From Kappaphycus alvarezii (lineage: Eukaryota; Rhodophyta; Florideophyceae; Gigartinales; Solieriaceae): 64,000 bases of DNA. The position numbers and the translations under genes are program-made. The stretch's first letter is position 1. Every line of letters begins with the position of its first letter. Shown here in pieces: positions 21,406-31,687 of the stretch. The DNA lies in contig NADL03000079.1 of the NCBI GenBank assembly GCA_002205965.3, positions 248,001 to 312,000 on the forward strand, in the 5' to 3' direction. The notes under the pieces were generated by a model, which made no database searches, had not been told where the DNA came from, and saw nothing but the letters and a program-made list of their open reading frames with translations.

Positions 21406-22117
21406 GTTTGTAATCTTTCATCACTGCTTTCCTATTTATCTACGCCGAATGATGGCGTAAAAAGGCATCAACGAAACGAACTCTAAGCGGCACAAGAGCT
21501 ATCAAAAAGTGACTAGAGAGCTGACGTAAAATTTTCCTGACAAGAACTAGGGGTGAAAGTGCAAGAAGGGCCACTGCTTTAATAACGACCCGAGAAGGAA
21601 AGGGTCTTTTGCCTCACGTCGAGTTTAGAGACGTAGGTAAATCTTGTGTTCGAAAGAAAATCTCCAATTAGGCTCCAAGATTTCGATTATCCTGTTCAAA
21701 GTGATCCAACACGAAACTTCTCTGGAAAGATATTCTTAGATCCAAAATAAAAATTATCTCTCTCTCTTCAATAATTAGCTGATTTGTCGGCATTTTTTCC
21801 TGGACCCAATGTCCGAACTTTCCCCGTAATAGACAGAGGTAGTTTTAGAGTAACCTCTAAACGGCTCCTATCCTGGCCGCCAGCGATATTCATCGGTCTT
21901 TACCACAACTGTTTTGAATGATTTCATAGGGCAATATAACCTCCGCGGCAATCGCAGTAAACAAACCACATTACCCTGCGTTTGAGCCGCGCTCCTAATC
22001 TCCCAGTCGGCGCAACATGCGGGTAGTCTCCTGGATGAACTCCATCCCCTTTCACTGCTACATAGTGTACTACCCTCACTCAACCTGTCTGCCCTCTACA
22101 CTTTCGTTCCCTGGAAA
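21406..22117. other. Intergenic, nothing recognised
   Basis: The minus frame at 21868-22083 has no motif and no repeat partner was found. Confidence 0.4.
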
Positions 22118-22205
22118 ACTATGGGATCGATCAGATATATCTTCCGAGAGTAAAACACCCAAACCGATATATCTTTCAAGATATATCTTCAAAGGGTAAA
22201 ACATC
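22118..22205 (-). repeat. Repeat family A, minus copy with a partial second unit
   Basis: CTGGAAAACTATGGGATCGA, TCAGATATATCTTCCGAGAG, TAAAACACCCAAACC, then a second GATATATCTTCAAAGGGTAA, AACATCC. It looks like one and a half units in tandem. Confidence 0.75.
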
Positions 22206-22677
22206 CAAGACTTTTCCCTCTACGATTTTGAACTTTTACCACTGCTTCCCATCGATTCCTCTCTGCCTTCAAGTTATGATGGGCAAGCTCTACTGAACAC
22301 CTCGAGAACCCTTCGGTATTGCACAGCTGAGACAATCGGCGACTTGCCCTGGACTTCATTATCGATCCGCAATTCTCGGGAACTGGATTCGACTGGTGAA
22401 TTCAGAATTTCAAGCAGTCAATTTTTCCAGGCCTGCATTGCGGTCACACCAAAGCCACGTGACCACCTGGAATCAAGAATCCTTGGTGACAATTATATCA
22501 TCGGATAGGGAGGTCGGAAGTGCATTCTAGCAATAGAGGTCAGGAAGTCCCAAGGATTGCCATACAGTAATGTAACAAACCTAATCGCATAGCGTGGTGC
22601 ACAACTTTAAGACCTCAGGGAAGTGGAACATTGTGACATAAAAAATCTCTACCAATACAAGCGCTGGTGTGCCGGCC
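22206..22677. other. Intergenic, nothing recognised
   Basis: No ORF or repeat noted. It ends at the outer edge of the element 2 LTR. Confidence 0.4.
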
Positions 22678-22862
22678 CAATAAAAGAACGTGAACAAGGG
22701 TTAGTACAAGGTAGTCTGATGGTCTCTGGTCTCAATAATTCTCTTACCACAAAGGTTTTATCTTAGTTCAGTGTTGTCTCGAAGTCTCTGGGTCTCTGTG
22801 TCTCTCTGTCTCTGTGCCTCTGTGCCTCTGTGTCTCTGTAGTCGGACGTTTTACAATCCACA
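22678..22862 (-). repeat. 3' LTR of copia element 2
   Basis: Begins (minus) TGTGGATTGTAA and ends TTCTTTTATTG. It is 40 bp longer than the 5' LTR because a TCTCTGTG-type microsatellite (about 22790-22840) has expanded. Confidence 0.85.
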
Positions 22863-23035
22863 ACTAAATACTACCTTACTGCATTGTAGCCTCTCCAATT
22901 CAGTAGCACTAACACTTGATAATCATCAAGAGAGTTAATCTTGATAATCAAACATCCGAAAAGCATTTCTGCTCTCAAACTAAATAATCGGACGGGAATC
23001 TCTGAATAGACTTCATGCATCTTACTTGTCACTGA

Positions 23036-23917
23036 TTAGTGCAGGTCATTCCATGAACAGTGATATGTTACATACTCCTCCTCTTTCGGTAAATGAAACT
23101 TACCCGTGGAAGCATGAGCGGAGCGAGATTCGCATTCTGTGAACCCAATCGGAAGACGGCAATCAAAAAGCATTAACTGTAAAGCTGTTGCAAGTGGACT
23201 GCCCCTCTTTGTCAATGGGTCCGCCAAATTTGTAGATCCGGGAATCCAATACATATGATTCAGCTGATGCGTCTCAAAATAATATCTCAACAACTGCACG
23301 TCACCGCAGATACTCTTTTCCTCGGGACAAAGGCAAGTAGACATCGATGTAAACAAATCCTTTGCATCAACTGCAATTGAGAGATGTACCTCTACATTCA
23401 GTAGCAGCTTGTACGAGCATGATATCGTGCGTCCCTCATCCATAGCACTACCGGCTGCTAACACCTCGGCTGACGCAACAGATTTCACAGGACGCTTAGA
23501 AAGATGGGACGACCAACTCAGGGCATGAAATGTCGAACCTTTCTTAAATGGACCAACCAGTAGGCCAGCAATGTATCCAGGTTGGCCATTCTCAGACGGT
23601 CTCGCAGCATCAGCAAACACTAGCACGGATATGTCAAATGATCCTCGATTCAATGGGCGAGTGAAGGTAGATACGGTCCCAAGTCTCTTACCATCACGAA
23701 GGACATTCGTTTGCTTGATAATATCACTCACTGTCGGTTTTCCAGAGGTTTGCTGCAAAGTGCTGGACGCAAAAGAAGCAAACAGGCTCACTGTCGACCT
23801 CAGAAAGCCTAATGAACCGTTGACGGACATAAAACTGTGCAACTCCACAGTGTTCAGATCACTGCTACTTTCCATTCTCCTGAATCTGGTTAGCGCATAG
23901 GGCTCAATAGCATTCAA
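23036..23917 (-). pseudogene. pol: RNase H domain of copia element 2
   Basis: A 293-codon frame, the best preserved pol segment in the window. Motifs in order: LVFADAARPSENGQPGYIAG (first Asp), ASAEVLAAGSAMDEGRT (Glu), SIAVDAKDLFTSMST (second Asp), YWIPGSTNLADPLTKR and a C-terminus ending in YVTYHCSWNDLH. It removes RNA from the RNA:DNA hybrid during cDNA synthesis. A one-base shift separates it from the RT frame at about 23930. The C-terminus is also present in the tandem partial copy at 27708-27741. Confidence 0.85.
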
Positions 23918-23935
23918 CTTTTCCTCGTCTGATAT

Positions 23936-24973
23936 TCAGATGACTCCATCATCATCCTGTTGAACTTTGATCCCAAAAAACTTAAATTCTCCAGGCATGT
24001 GCACAGTGGTACCCGTCTTGTACACCTTGGATAAGCTTTCGATAAATTGCTTCCGGTCATTTTCCGGTCCCCCAACTAGAATGTCATCTACTACCTTCGC
24101 CACAATCAACGACAACACCCCACCCTTTTTCAAGTAGAATATCTGTGGCACAAAGACCGCACTAGATAGTCTAAGCTCAATGAAAGTAGCGTCTGAGTGC
24201 CACTGCCACTTCGTATTGGCATTGACTAGTCCATATGATGCAACCTTCAATAGCCAGTAGAAAACCCTTTCGGGGCACTCACGCGGAGGTATTAAATACA
24301 CGTCTCGCTCTGCAGCTCCAGACTGGAGGACCGCACTCTTAATATCAATTCTACTCAAAAAAACAAGAATAAATTGTGCAAATCGAAAGCACAATCCGTA
24401 TCTCCAAAGGAGGGCAGGACGCAGAGTCCGTTTTTAGATTGGTTCGCTCTCGATCCTTATTACCATGAGCGCAATTCGAGCCCTACACAGTAAACTCCCA
24501 TCATCGCGCACTTTGACCTTGTATATTACATGACTGCTGATTACATTTGAGTTACTAGGTACTTTAGACACATGGACATTATCATAATTCTCAAGAAAAA
24601 CAGATTCTTCACTCTTACACTCATTTTGTAAAACAGAAGTAGGCAATACTTCAGCATGTTGGCTGAGAAATTCCTTTGATTTAAATCTGTGGTAGTACTG
24701 TCCCAAGTATTCCTGTTCACACGACTTAATTTCATCCCCGGAAAGTAGTTCTATTTCATAGGCGGACAGGTAGTTACCCTCCGGAATATGCACTAGGTCC
24801 TCAATTCCAAGGTCTGAAGGCAATCTTGCACCTTCGCTTGTTACATTTGTAGTTTCAGTCTCATTGACACCACTGATATCATGCTTATCTGATTCCTGCT
24901 GAGGACGGTTCAAGAGGCCGCTTACATCTTGTACATCGTCATCATCGTCAATAGCAGCCGATTCTTCCAACAC
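23936..24973 (-). pseudogene. pol: RT region of copia element 2
   Basis: The first frame (24973-24434) is an acidic linker (IDDDDDVQDVSG) then YEIELLSGDEIKSCEQEYL and VPSNSNVISSHVIYKVKVR. The second (24394-23936) holds RIDIKSAVLQSG, VFYWLLKVASYGLVNANTK and the catalytic pair in AKVVDDILVGGP (Asp codons 24083-24088). The usual YVDD/LVDD is VVDD. A gap of about 40 bp with a stop lies between the frames. It is the polymerase for element cDNA; this copy is interrupted. Confidence 0.82.
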
Positions 24974-25201
24974 TCTGCTTCACACTGGTCAATGGCTTTT
25001 TGTACAGCCAGCCAATTCATTCTTCTCACAAACAGCATGGCGCACATCCTCGATTGCCGCTCACACTACTTTCCTTGTTTACCTGGCACTGAAACAGTTC
25101 CTGACGAACGATCAAATTCCATAACAGCCTTCAGGATTGACCAGACACCACGCTTCTGGTTGTGACCTTCAGGAACACTTGTACAAAGTCTCCAGGGTTG
25201 A

Positions 25202-26007
25202 TTATTTTCTCAGGCACGCTATGCTTTGACAAAATAGCATTGAGCTTTTTCTTGCTATCAGCTCATCGTGTACATCTCCGACCTCACTCGGCAGGTGAAT
25301 TGGAAACCGGGCAGTCACTGGGCGTGTAAACCCCTTTTCCAACTCATAGGATTTAGCCACATCATTACCATGTAAATCGTTAGAAACTCTAATTGTCTGA
25401 CTTAACAGTAAACGCTCGTTACATTCATTGTTTGCAGACTGCAAACGCAGGAAGATATCTCTCAGTACTCTGTGCTTTGATTCTATAGCATTTTTGCTAT
25501 GTCTTCTAGATGGTAAAGGCCGAAATTCAACTCCAATAGACTGCAAATATCGCTGAAATTCATCAGCTTGAAATGCCTGATCTCCATGAATAGAGACCGG
25601 CGCCCAAAATTCAGAACTCCAGACAGATTCTAGCACCACCAATACATCATCAATCTTCGTAGATGGCACAAATCTCAAGCAAAAAAACAGGAGGCAGTGT
25701 CCATGAGATGGAATACAATGCTATTTCCCAGATGCAAATGGTCCGCATGTAGCACTTCATTAAATCCACGTGACATATTACCAAGAGATACTGGCCTATT
25801 TCCTTGAGGGAGCTGTACTGCAGCGCAGTACTCACAAGACTCAAGTAGTTGGGCCAAATAATCAGCACAATCATCAATCCATATCTTGTTCCCTTCCAAT
25901 AGTAGGCTGATCTCTTTGTACGATGAGTGTCCGCACACGAGTGTATGGACCCTGTCAACAACCTTTTTTGTTTCAGGCCAACTCAGTTCAGAACGGAAGC
26001 TGCACAA
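25202..26007 (-). pseudogene. pol: Integrase of copia element 2
   Basis: Frame 26007-25675 has the zinc HHCC module (HTLVCGHSSYKE ... LLESCEYC) and the first catalytic Asp in LHADHLHLGNS. Frame 25678-25202 has the second Asp in IHGDQAFQADEF and the Glu in SKNAIESKHRVLRDI. Together they give a complete D,D35E-type core split by one frame change. The C-terminal part ends in RFPIHLPSEVGDVHDELIAR, conserved with element 1 (SLPNDLREAHNELIAKR). It inserts cDNA into the chromosome. Confidence 0.87.
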
Positions 26008-26470
26008 TGAAGCGCACCTCGGATCTTGAGCTGACGGATATTTGGGGTGAAAAAACTAATGACGGCTTGTATAACTGTGCATGTCATAGTCTACCAACTC
26101 AATGCTGTCTTTCGTAGTTGGCGACAACTTGAACTCCAAGTAGTTCCCATTGATGTGAATGATATTCGACTTAGCCGTAACGTTCCTTCCAATTACCCAT
26201 CGGGATGAGCCTTCAATGATGAGGTGTCGAATCTCGATTATGTTTCCTTTGTCGGATTTCACAGAGAGTGTTACGGAGCCATGAATGCTGCGTCGTGCAC
26301 TACGATGTTCACCCGAATCGTACTGCTAGTACGGGCGGTCAACAACTGAACCAGGTAGACGATCAATCTTGCCTTTAAAATTAGACATTACAGACGGTAT
26401 CAACTTCTGAAACTCAATCATACCCATTCCACTCTAAGGAGCTCCATCATCTACCATGGGACCAAGCTCA
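26008..26470 (-). pseudogene. pol: Protease region of copia element 2
   Basis: Reads KLASPEPYEQIELGPMVDDG, AP, then TAG (26436-26434), then in the same frame SGMGMIEFQKLIPSVMSNFK. The DDGA signature stands where aspartic proteases have D-S/T-G. The following frame (26262-26056) is a conserved linker before integrase. The amber codon stands where a Tyr or similar residue is expected, and the same codon is amber in element 1. Confidence 0.75.
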
Positions 26471-27405
26471 ATCTGCTCATAAGGCTCCGGTGATGCGAGT
26501 TTTGCCATATGGAAAGATACACGACCAGTTGAACGTTTCCTCTTAACTTCAGATCTCTCTTTAGATTCACCTCTAGTTCCTTGTTATTATCACTGTTATC
26601 GTCAAATCTCTTATTACACACATTATCTCTCTCCCAGTGCCCTTTCCCACCACACGCACGACAAGTTGAATTCCTCTTCATATCTGCAAACGCTTCTGGT
26701 GATAGCATTTTCTTACCTCTTCCAGACTTACGACCTTTCTGAAAGGCAAAATTTGAGGATAATGCACTCGACTCATCAGACTGCTTCGGCTTGTCACAAG
26801 CCCGAATGAAAGAAGATACGGAAGAGTACTTGATATTACCCTCGCCTCCAGTGTCCTCATTACCTTCTGCGGCCGAGTTAGCAAAGACTGAGGCAAGCAC
26901 TGAAAGTCTCTAGCTGTTCTCAATACGTGCATTGTAAATTAACAAAAATGCCGTCAAGGACTCTGGTAGCTTCGTTGTACTAGAAGCGGCGTTGTAGCGA
27001 CAGACTTGTGCATCAAATCTTGTCTCGAAATTACGGTACGACTCATTGTCTCCTCGAGTTGTACGTAGGGCTTGTTGGAACTTCTGAAAACGGTCTGTCA
27101 CTACAGACAAGGATCTTTCTTGTAAATCGTATTTGCGATCAACATCGCTCCCTCTGCAGATTGGATCTGCTCGGCAGGTATCTTCCTTGATAAATCCATA
27201 GCTCGGTCAAACAACTGTGATTGCAGCGCAATCCCCTGCAACTCGGGGGGATTTTGTTTGAGTTTCCTGGAGGAAGGCCACCATGAAAGGCCTTCCACAA
27301 AATTACAGCACTGTAATAAGCCTCCTGGTTCCCTTTTCCATCCGTCCAAGGGGCAGATTTGATGTCCCACGAAAATCGAGGGCGTGACGGGACGTCTGGG
27401 CCCAT
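26471..27405 (-). pseudogene. gag: gag of copia element 2
   Basis: ATG at 27405 inside the primer site (MGPDVPSRPRFSWDIKSAPW). The protein continues through three frames with two one-base shifts (near 27250 and 26905) to LSPEAFADMKRNSTCRACGG, KGHWERDNVCNKR. The zinc knuckle is C-x2-C-x4-H-x6-C, two residues longer than the standard retroviral spacing. About 300 residues in total, typical for copia gag. Upstream there is a Gly/Lys-rich basic stretch (RKSGRGKK). Confidence 0.8.
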
Positions 27406-27407
27406 AA
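27393..27407 (-). other. Primer-binding site of copia element 2
   Basis: Minus strand TTATGGGCCCAGACG directly after the LTR. It matches the complement of the initiator tRNA-Met anticodon arm as used by Drosophila copia. Confidence 0.8.
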
Positions 27408-27552
27408 CAATAAAAGAACGTGAAAAGGGGTTAGTACAAGGTAGTCTGGTGGTCTCTGGTCTCAATAAGTCTCTTACCACAAAGGTTTTATCTTAGTCCA
27501 TTGTTGTCTCTGTGTCTCTGTGTCTCTGTAGTCGGACTTATTACAATCCACA
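27408..27552 (-). repeat. 5' LTR of copia element 2 (shared with a tandem copy)
   Basis: 145 bp, TGTGGATTGTAA ... TTCTTTTATTG on the minus strand. Its outer neighbour is not random flank but element 3'-end sequence. Confidence 0.82.
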
Positions 27553-27741
27553 ATTATTTACTACCTTTTTTTTCACAGGCCAGAACCTATCATATGTTGT
27601 GAACTAGTTCTGAGCATGGAAATCCTCACGAATAATATAAGCCACCTCAACAGTCACCACGTCCCTTCTGCCAGCGAGTCCTTACCGACAAGGTTGCAGA
27701 ATTCCAGCAGGTCATTCCATGAACAGTGACATGTTACATAG
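27553..27741 (-). mobile_element. 3' end of a second copy of element 2, in tandem
   Basis: Minus-strand reading gives YVTCHCSWNDLL, then about 150 bp, then AAAAGGTAGTAAATAAT directly before the LTR. Element 2 itself has YVTYHCSWNDLH and AAGGTAGTATTTAGT before its 3' LTR. So one LTR joins the end of one copy to the start of another, in the same orientation. Similarity stops at 27741. Confidence 0.72.
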
Positions 27742-27840
27742 GCCCGCAAAGAGCCGGCTGATCCTTGTACATGGTTATGCTCCAACTCCTCCGTATGGCG
27801 ACCGAACGCCTTCTACAGAACCCCAGTTATCGTCCCTTGA

Positions 27841-27950
27841 GCAGCGCCTCCATCACGGCGACCGCTGTACACGGGTTGGTGTCACATCTCCGCGAAATGC
27901 ACAAACCCAGAAAAACCTCCACCAGTAAGCACCACCCCAGTGGACTCAGA
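27841..27950 (-). repeat. Repeat family C, minus copy
   Basis: Matches 53821-53930 on the opposite strand. In one shared frame both read like VVTGGALAGFVHLAEM ... RRDGCATQGTVVGAL (here LTGGGFSGFVHFAEM ... RRDGGAAQGTITGVL). Substitutions favour similar residues, so the shared frame may be real coding sequence of an element I cannot name. Confidence 0.55.
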
Positions 27951-28061
27951 TTCACCCTGCGGGCGTTCTTACGTATCTTCCCGCGGATACTGGTACTGCA
28001 ATGATTGTAAGCGCAACGATAGGACGAACATCTCAGGAAGCGCTTCATCCTTACAGTGGGA

Positions 28062-28432
28062 AGGGCTTTGGTGTTTTACTCTTGGAAGATATATCCGATC
28101 TATCCCATGGTTTTCCAGACAACCACAATCGTTAGAAACACCAAGGTTATAGAGACATATGCGGCAGCAGTAGCGTCTCGTAGCGGATTCTCGACGGGAG
28201 GAGTGAAGACTCGCCTGTATCAGAAGCTTAGCTGCTCAATCTGGTCAACATGTGCAGCATCCATAATTTGTCGCGCACCGCAACACGCAGAGCTTAGTCA
28301 CCCAATTCCAACTTAATTTTTTTAAGTACTTTGCAACGTTGCACATTTGGACTGTACACCAGTGATAAACGATTCAGTAACCACAATCGACTCAAAAAGG
28401 TATAGTGACACAGTAATGGAGAAGGAACCACG
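28062..28432 (+). repeat. Repeat family A, interrupted by a 247-bp insertion
   Basis: The first part, 28062-28131, ends CCAGACAACCACAATCG. The second part, 28379-28432, restarts AACCACAATCGACTCAAAAA and continues to GGAGAAGGAAC. The duplicated AACCACAATCG shows the break is an insertion. Confidence 0.82.
28132..28378. mobile_element. 247-bp non-coding insertion with 11-bp target duplication
   Basis: Starts TTAGAAACACCAAGG and ends GATAAACGATTCAGT. It is flanked by AACCACAATCG (28121-28131 and 28379-28389). No terminal inverted repeat, poly-A tail or ORF. An 11-bp duplication suits a retroposon or an unusual DNA element. No second copy was seen in the window. Confidence 0.7.
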
Positions 28433-28436
28433 CTCC

Positions 28437-28500
28437 TAAAATGTTACCTTCAGTCCAGCCATCAAGCAGGCCGCATTGGACATGATGGCTGCTGCGCGCG
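28437..28500 (-). pseudogene. LINE C-terminal motif fragment
   Basis: Minus-strand ARAAAIMSNAACLMAGLKVT matches the conserved LINE end (HSAAVVMSNATCLLAG at 61090-61140). Only this motif is left. Confidence 0.6.
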
Positions 28501-28559
28501 TGCCTTCTTCTAGTGCATTAAGTCGATTATATCCTCCAACAGCAAAACACCCAAAACCT

Positions 28560-28680
28560 TCCTTTTGATTACACATACGGGCCATTCCTACAGCGTGGCG
28601 ACAGAATCTCTCCCCTCCCGCTACTACACACCGCCCACGTCCACTCAGCTTCGCTCCGCTCCCCGACCACCACCTAACAA
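28560..28680 (+). pseudogene. LINE N-terminal zinc-finger-like fragment
   Basis: DNA aligns with the minus strand of 53560-53745: ACACATACGGGCCATTCCTA, then CTTCGCTCCGCTCC. The 53-kb copy encodes SYTYRPCPECGDRFSTPLRY, a CxxC finger-like piece. Here the cysteines are lost (THTGHSYSVATESLPSRYY). Confidence 0.45.
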
Positions 28681-28999
28681 CGCAAGCCCCGCTCTTTACT
28701 GCTCTTCGATTTCTTGGGTCCTGACAGAGCATCTCAACGGGAGGCAACGAATTATGTCCCGAACGAGGAGACACCGCCCGAAACATCTCTAACCAGGCCA
28801 CCCTCACACCCCTTTTCCTTAACTTGCCCTATCATACGAACCGCAGCTCCTCCCGGATGTCACTCCTCGCCAGCCTATCTCCACAACGGCCCCCCATCGA
28901 ACGGGCGAAGGAGGAGCCACCTCCCACATTGTAAACAATTTGGATGCTATGGCAAAGGTATAGAAAAGGACCGCGACATTCCGACCCCCGTTTTTCAGT

Positions 29000-29172
29000 G
29001 AACTGTGGCAAAAAATCGCTTTCATGTCAACTGACTCCAGGCTTAGTTACTTACATTTCGGGCAGAAATTACAAAACCTGGTGGCAGTTCTATTACCAAG
29101 TACTACTGTTCCCTCCCGCTTCAAAATGCTGCAAAGGGGGATACTCGACACCTATGGATCAGTATGTTAACC
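29000..29172 (+). pseudogene. LINE fragment before the endonuclease
   Basis: CQLTPGLVTYISGRNYKTWW, then LFPPASKCCKGGYSTPMDQY parallels CQPAPGLNTYIPDRNYKTWL and PASKCHKGGCTTLMDQYGD at 55010-55160. This is the stretch between RT and the zinc/endonuclease part. It stops exactly where the left LINE copy begins on the other strand. Confidence 0.6.
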
Positions 29173-29174
29173 AT

Positions 29175-31687
29175 TGGAGCAGTAGGTAGAAGCGGAGGGC
29201 GGGGGTGGCTTTGTGTGCCGCGAGCCTGGAAATTAAGCGTCGGTAGAGAAGCCCAACGCGATCGGACGGATTCCCCGCTTGGCTTCGGCAGCGCAGTAAG
29301 ATGGCCTCCACAGAAATACGGACGGCACGCGGCCGGCAGATCGCCGTTCAAACAGAGGTTGAGGAATTTTGTCAGGGCATGTAGGCAATCTCTCCCGGGC
29401 GTGACCCCACCTGCCGGGCGAAGCAGCATTCGAAGGAACACTGGAGATAGACAATCGGCCCCAGGAGCGGTTGAAGAATCCAGGCTATGAATGGCACGGC
29501 GGACATCTGAGACCAAGAACTTTAGCGAAGGTGGAAAGCCTTGAGAATGCATTGGAGTGATTGGAACGGGGGGCGGGGATGAAGTGAAGCCACGGATTGA
29601 AAGGTAGCTTCGCTGGGTGAGAGTGGGGGATCGACTTGGAGAAGGGCTGCTGTGGCCCGGGAAGGGCTACCCCGGGAGAGGAAGCGGCGGCATCTGCAAA
29701 GGGCCGTTTCGGAGCGGCGAGGGTGGGAGGGGATGGAATCGGAGAGGGCACGGCGGAGGTGAAAACGAGGAGGCCTCGTCGAAGGTCATCATGGAGGCGG
29801 CTAGAGGCCATTCGGATGAGGTCAACAAGGCTGGAGCAATTTTCCCTGCGGCGGCGGCCAAGAGCGCGGGGGCGGTAGTGTCGGAAAACCAACTTCGGGA
29901 TGGCAAGAAGTTCCAGAAGGGCTCGAGTCCTGTGCTTTGGCGATGAAGCAGATATAACGCGGTACAAGGCAGCAAAGTATAAGTCGTAAGCCGCGGCTCG
30001 GACCGGACGAGGAATGAAGGTGAGAACAGGGAAGGGGGCAGAGAGGAGGGAGCGGAAGGTGAGGGGTGACTGGGATGGTCCTGAAACTAGATTCACAGCT
30101 GGGGATTCATGCGTTAGGATCCATGTCGGCATCGGGGGCGGGAATGTGTTCGAGGAGACCATAGGGTTGATGTCTGCTGGTGTAGTAGGGAGCGGAGGGA
30201 TGGGCGATTGGGCATTCGGGGCACCGACCGTAATCCAGTCATCCGTTTGAGGCGGAACAGGGGCAGTCTGGGTACGGCGGCGTTTGAATCCACCTGCCGC
30301 TGCTGGTGGGGGAGGCAGAGGGACTGCTCCAGGGAAACCAGGGAGGTCCGACAGTTTGGCAAGTATTTTCGTATCGATATCCCGGAGAGCGGTGGCGAAG
30401 GATCGAGCCGGAGACCATTTGCAATCGTCGTCTTCCAAGCGAGAGATTTCAGAACGCAGACCTTGCCATACTGCAACGAGGTCATCAGCGGAGAGATCAG
30501 TCCCTGGATCTAGTATTCCGGAGAAGGTAAGTTTTTGGGCGTCGAAATTATCGGAATGCTGCACGAGGGTGCGGTAATAGCCGTAGGCAGCATTGACGGT
30601 TGTTAGGTCACGTTCCGCCGCACAGATGTAGAAATGGTTGGGATCGGCGGATTGGGTAATCGAAAAGGAACCCAGGAACCCACCGGCGGAGAGGACGTCA
30701 CGAAACTGGACGGGTTGTGGATCTGGAAGGTAGGGGTAACAAAGACGCGAACGAAACGCTTTCTGATTACCTCCGAAAAGGCCGCGGGTGGCATTACGAA
30801 CGTGCCTGCCAACTTAGGTGCTGGGCGGGCGTCGTAGAGATCGCGATGCGCAGTGGAACCTTCACGACCGAGAGGGAGAAGTACGCGAATAGGATGGGTC
30901 CGCACAGGGGCTTGGGCCGCGGAGCTTTGACCGCTTGCAGATACGGGTTTGTTGCTGTGACCGCAGGATCTTCGTCAGGCGACTTGGCGTCGGAAGCGGA
31001 AGGAGAACGGGGTGAGGAAATATTAACGCCGACAAGCGCGTTAAGAATGTTCAAACCAGACGTAAGCTGCGGGTTGTTCTGGAAAGACGGCTTAAACGCG
31101 TTGAACGGAGAGGTTTTCAGGCTGGACGCCAGGAAATAGTCGGTTGATGCGGGATCAGCAAGGTTCACAGCTCTGTCAAGCAGTGAGGCAGACTTGACCA
31201 AGAAATCCAGCGCGGCATGTGAAAGAGAACGGCAGAGTTGCTGAGGGTGGCAGCGGGACGGTTTGTTTTCGGCGCCATATAGTGTGGTGTGACGAGAGTT
31301 GGTCCTAGGACAGACGCAGGAAAGGGAACGAGAGGCGGGACTGCACGTACAGGCGCTCGGGTAGACGAGAGAACAGAGCCACGAAATAGTGCTACCTAGG
31401 GAGGAAATACTTGAAAAACAAAAAGAGAAAGCAACAAGAACAAGAAGGATGGACCCATTTTGCGAGAAGGAATCCGCGAGCGCTGGTTTCAAGACGCACG
31501 CGGTGGCGGTCAGTGCGGCGGAGACGACAAGAGGGAAGGGGGATAGAGGCGACAGAGTTGTGCAACAGATTGGAGAGTTCAGGAGGAGGGTTTTGATACA
31601 AAGTGTAAATGGGGGTTAATTTACTGTGGTAGATATGTGGGTTGGTATCCAGTAAATTTGTACCGGAGCGTAGATATCGTATCATTG
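29175..31687 (-). mobile_element. Left LINE copy of the inverted pair
   Basis: Minus-strand copy of the element at 32768-35480. It keeps the 5' leader (31615-31687, also at 20183-20262), the start codon MAPKTNR-type at 31278, an N-terminal region of about 550 codons, a domain LTFIPRPVRAAAYDLYFAAL ... LLELLAIPKLVFR, and the start of RT (VRRAIHSLDSSTAPGADCLS; ALPKPSGESVRS). It ends at 29175 inside the RT fingers. The longest frame, 29485-30564, is 359 codons. A single-ORF LINE of the endonuclease type is inferred from related C-termini elsewhere. Confidence 0.8.
29485..31278 (-). pseudogene. N-terminal region of the left LINE ORF
   Basis: From ATG 31278 the frame (LSHAALDFLVKSASLLDRAV, FNAFKPSFQNNPQLTSGLN) continues through two frame changes near 30830 and 30560 into the 359-codon frame with a Pro-rich hinge (PLPPPPAAAGGFKRRRTQ). 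It then enters the conserved block FRSLLSAPFPVLTFIPRPVR ... FRHYRPRALGRRRR that precedes RT in several plant and algal LINEs. The N-terminal 400 residues match nothing I know; a basic patch suggests nucleic-acid binding. This copy has fewer indels than its inverted partner. Confidence 0.65.

Larger units (their letters stand above)
22678..27552 (-). mobile_element. Ty1/copia element 2, minus strand
   Basis: LTRs at 27408-27552 (145 bp) and 22678-22862 (185 bp) bound a 4.9-kb element. On the minus strand the order is LTR, primer site TTATGGGCCCAGACG, gag, protease, integrase, RT, RNase H, LTR. It is the same type as element 1 but clearly a different family, with GC-richer coding. Frames are longer (RNase H 293 codons, integrase halves 110 and 158 codons) and separated by single-base shifts. 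I see no target duplication. The outer side of the 5' LTR continues into another copy's 3' end (27553-27741). Confidence 0.9.

Noticed and set aside
22790..22845. CRISPR-like array in the TCTCTGTG repeats
   Set aside because: Simple microsatellite inside an LTR, with no spacers; the genome is eukaryotic.
23571..23900. 109-codon plus-strand ORF
   Set aside because: Shadow of the RNase H frame of copia element 2 on the minus strand.
22673..27557. Target duplication for copia element 2
   Set aside because: Flanks CGGCC and ATTAT do not match; the outer flank is another element copy.
29617..29946. Several plus-strand ORFs in 29.1-31.2 kb
   Set aside because: Shadows of the minus-strand LINE frames, made long by GC-rich codons.
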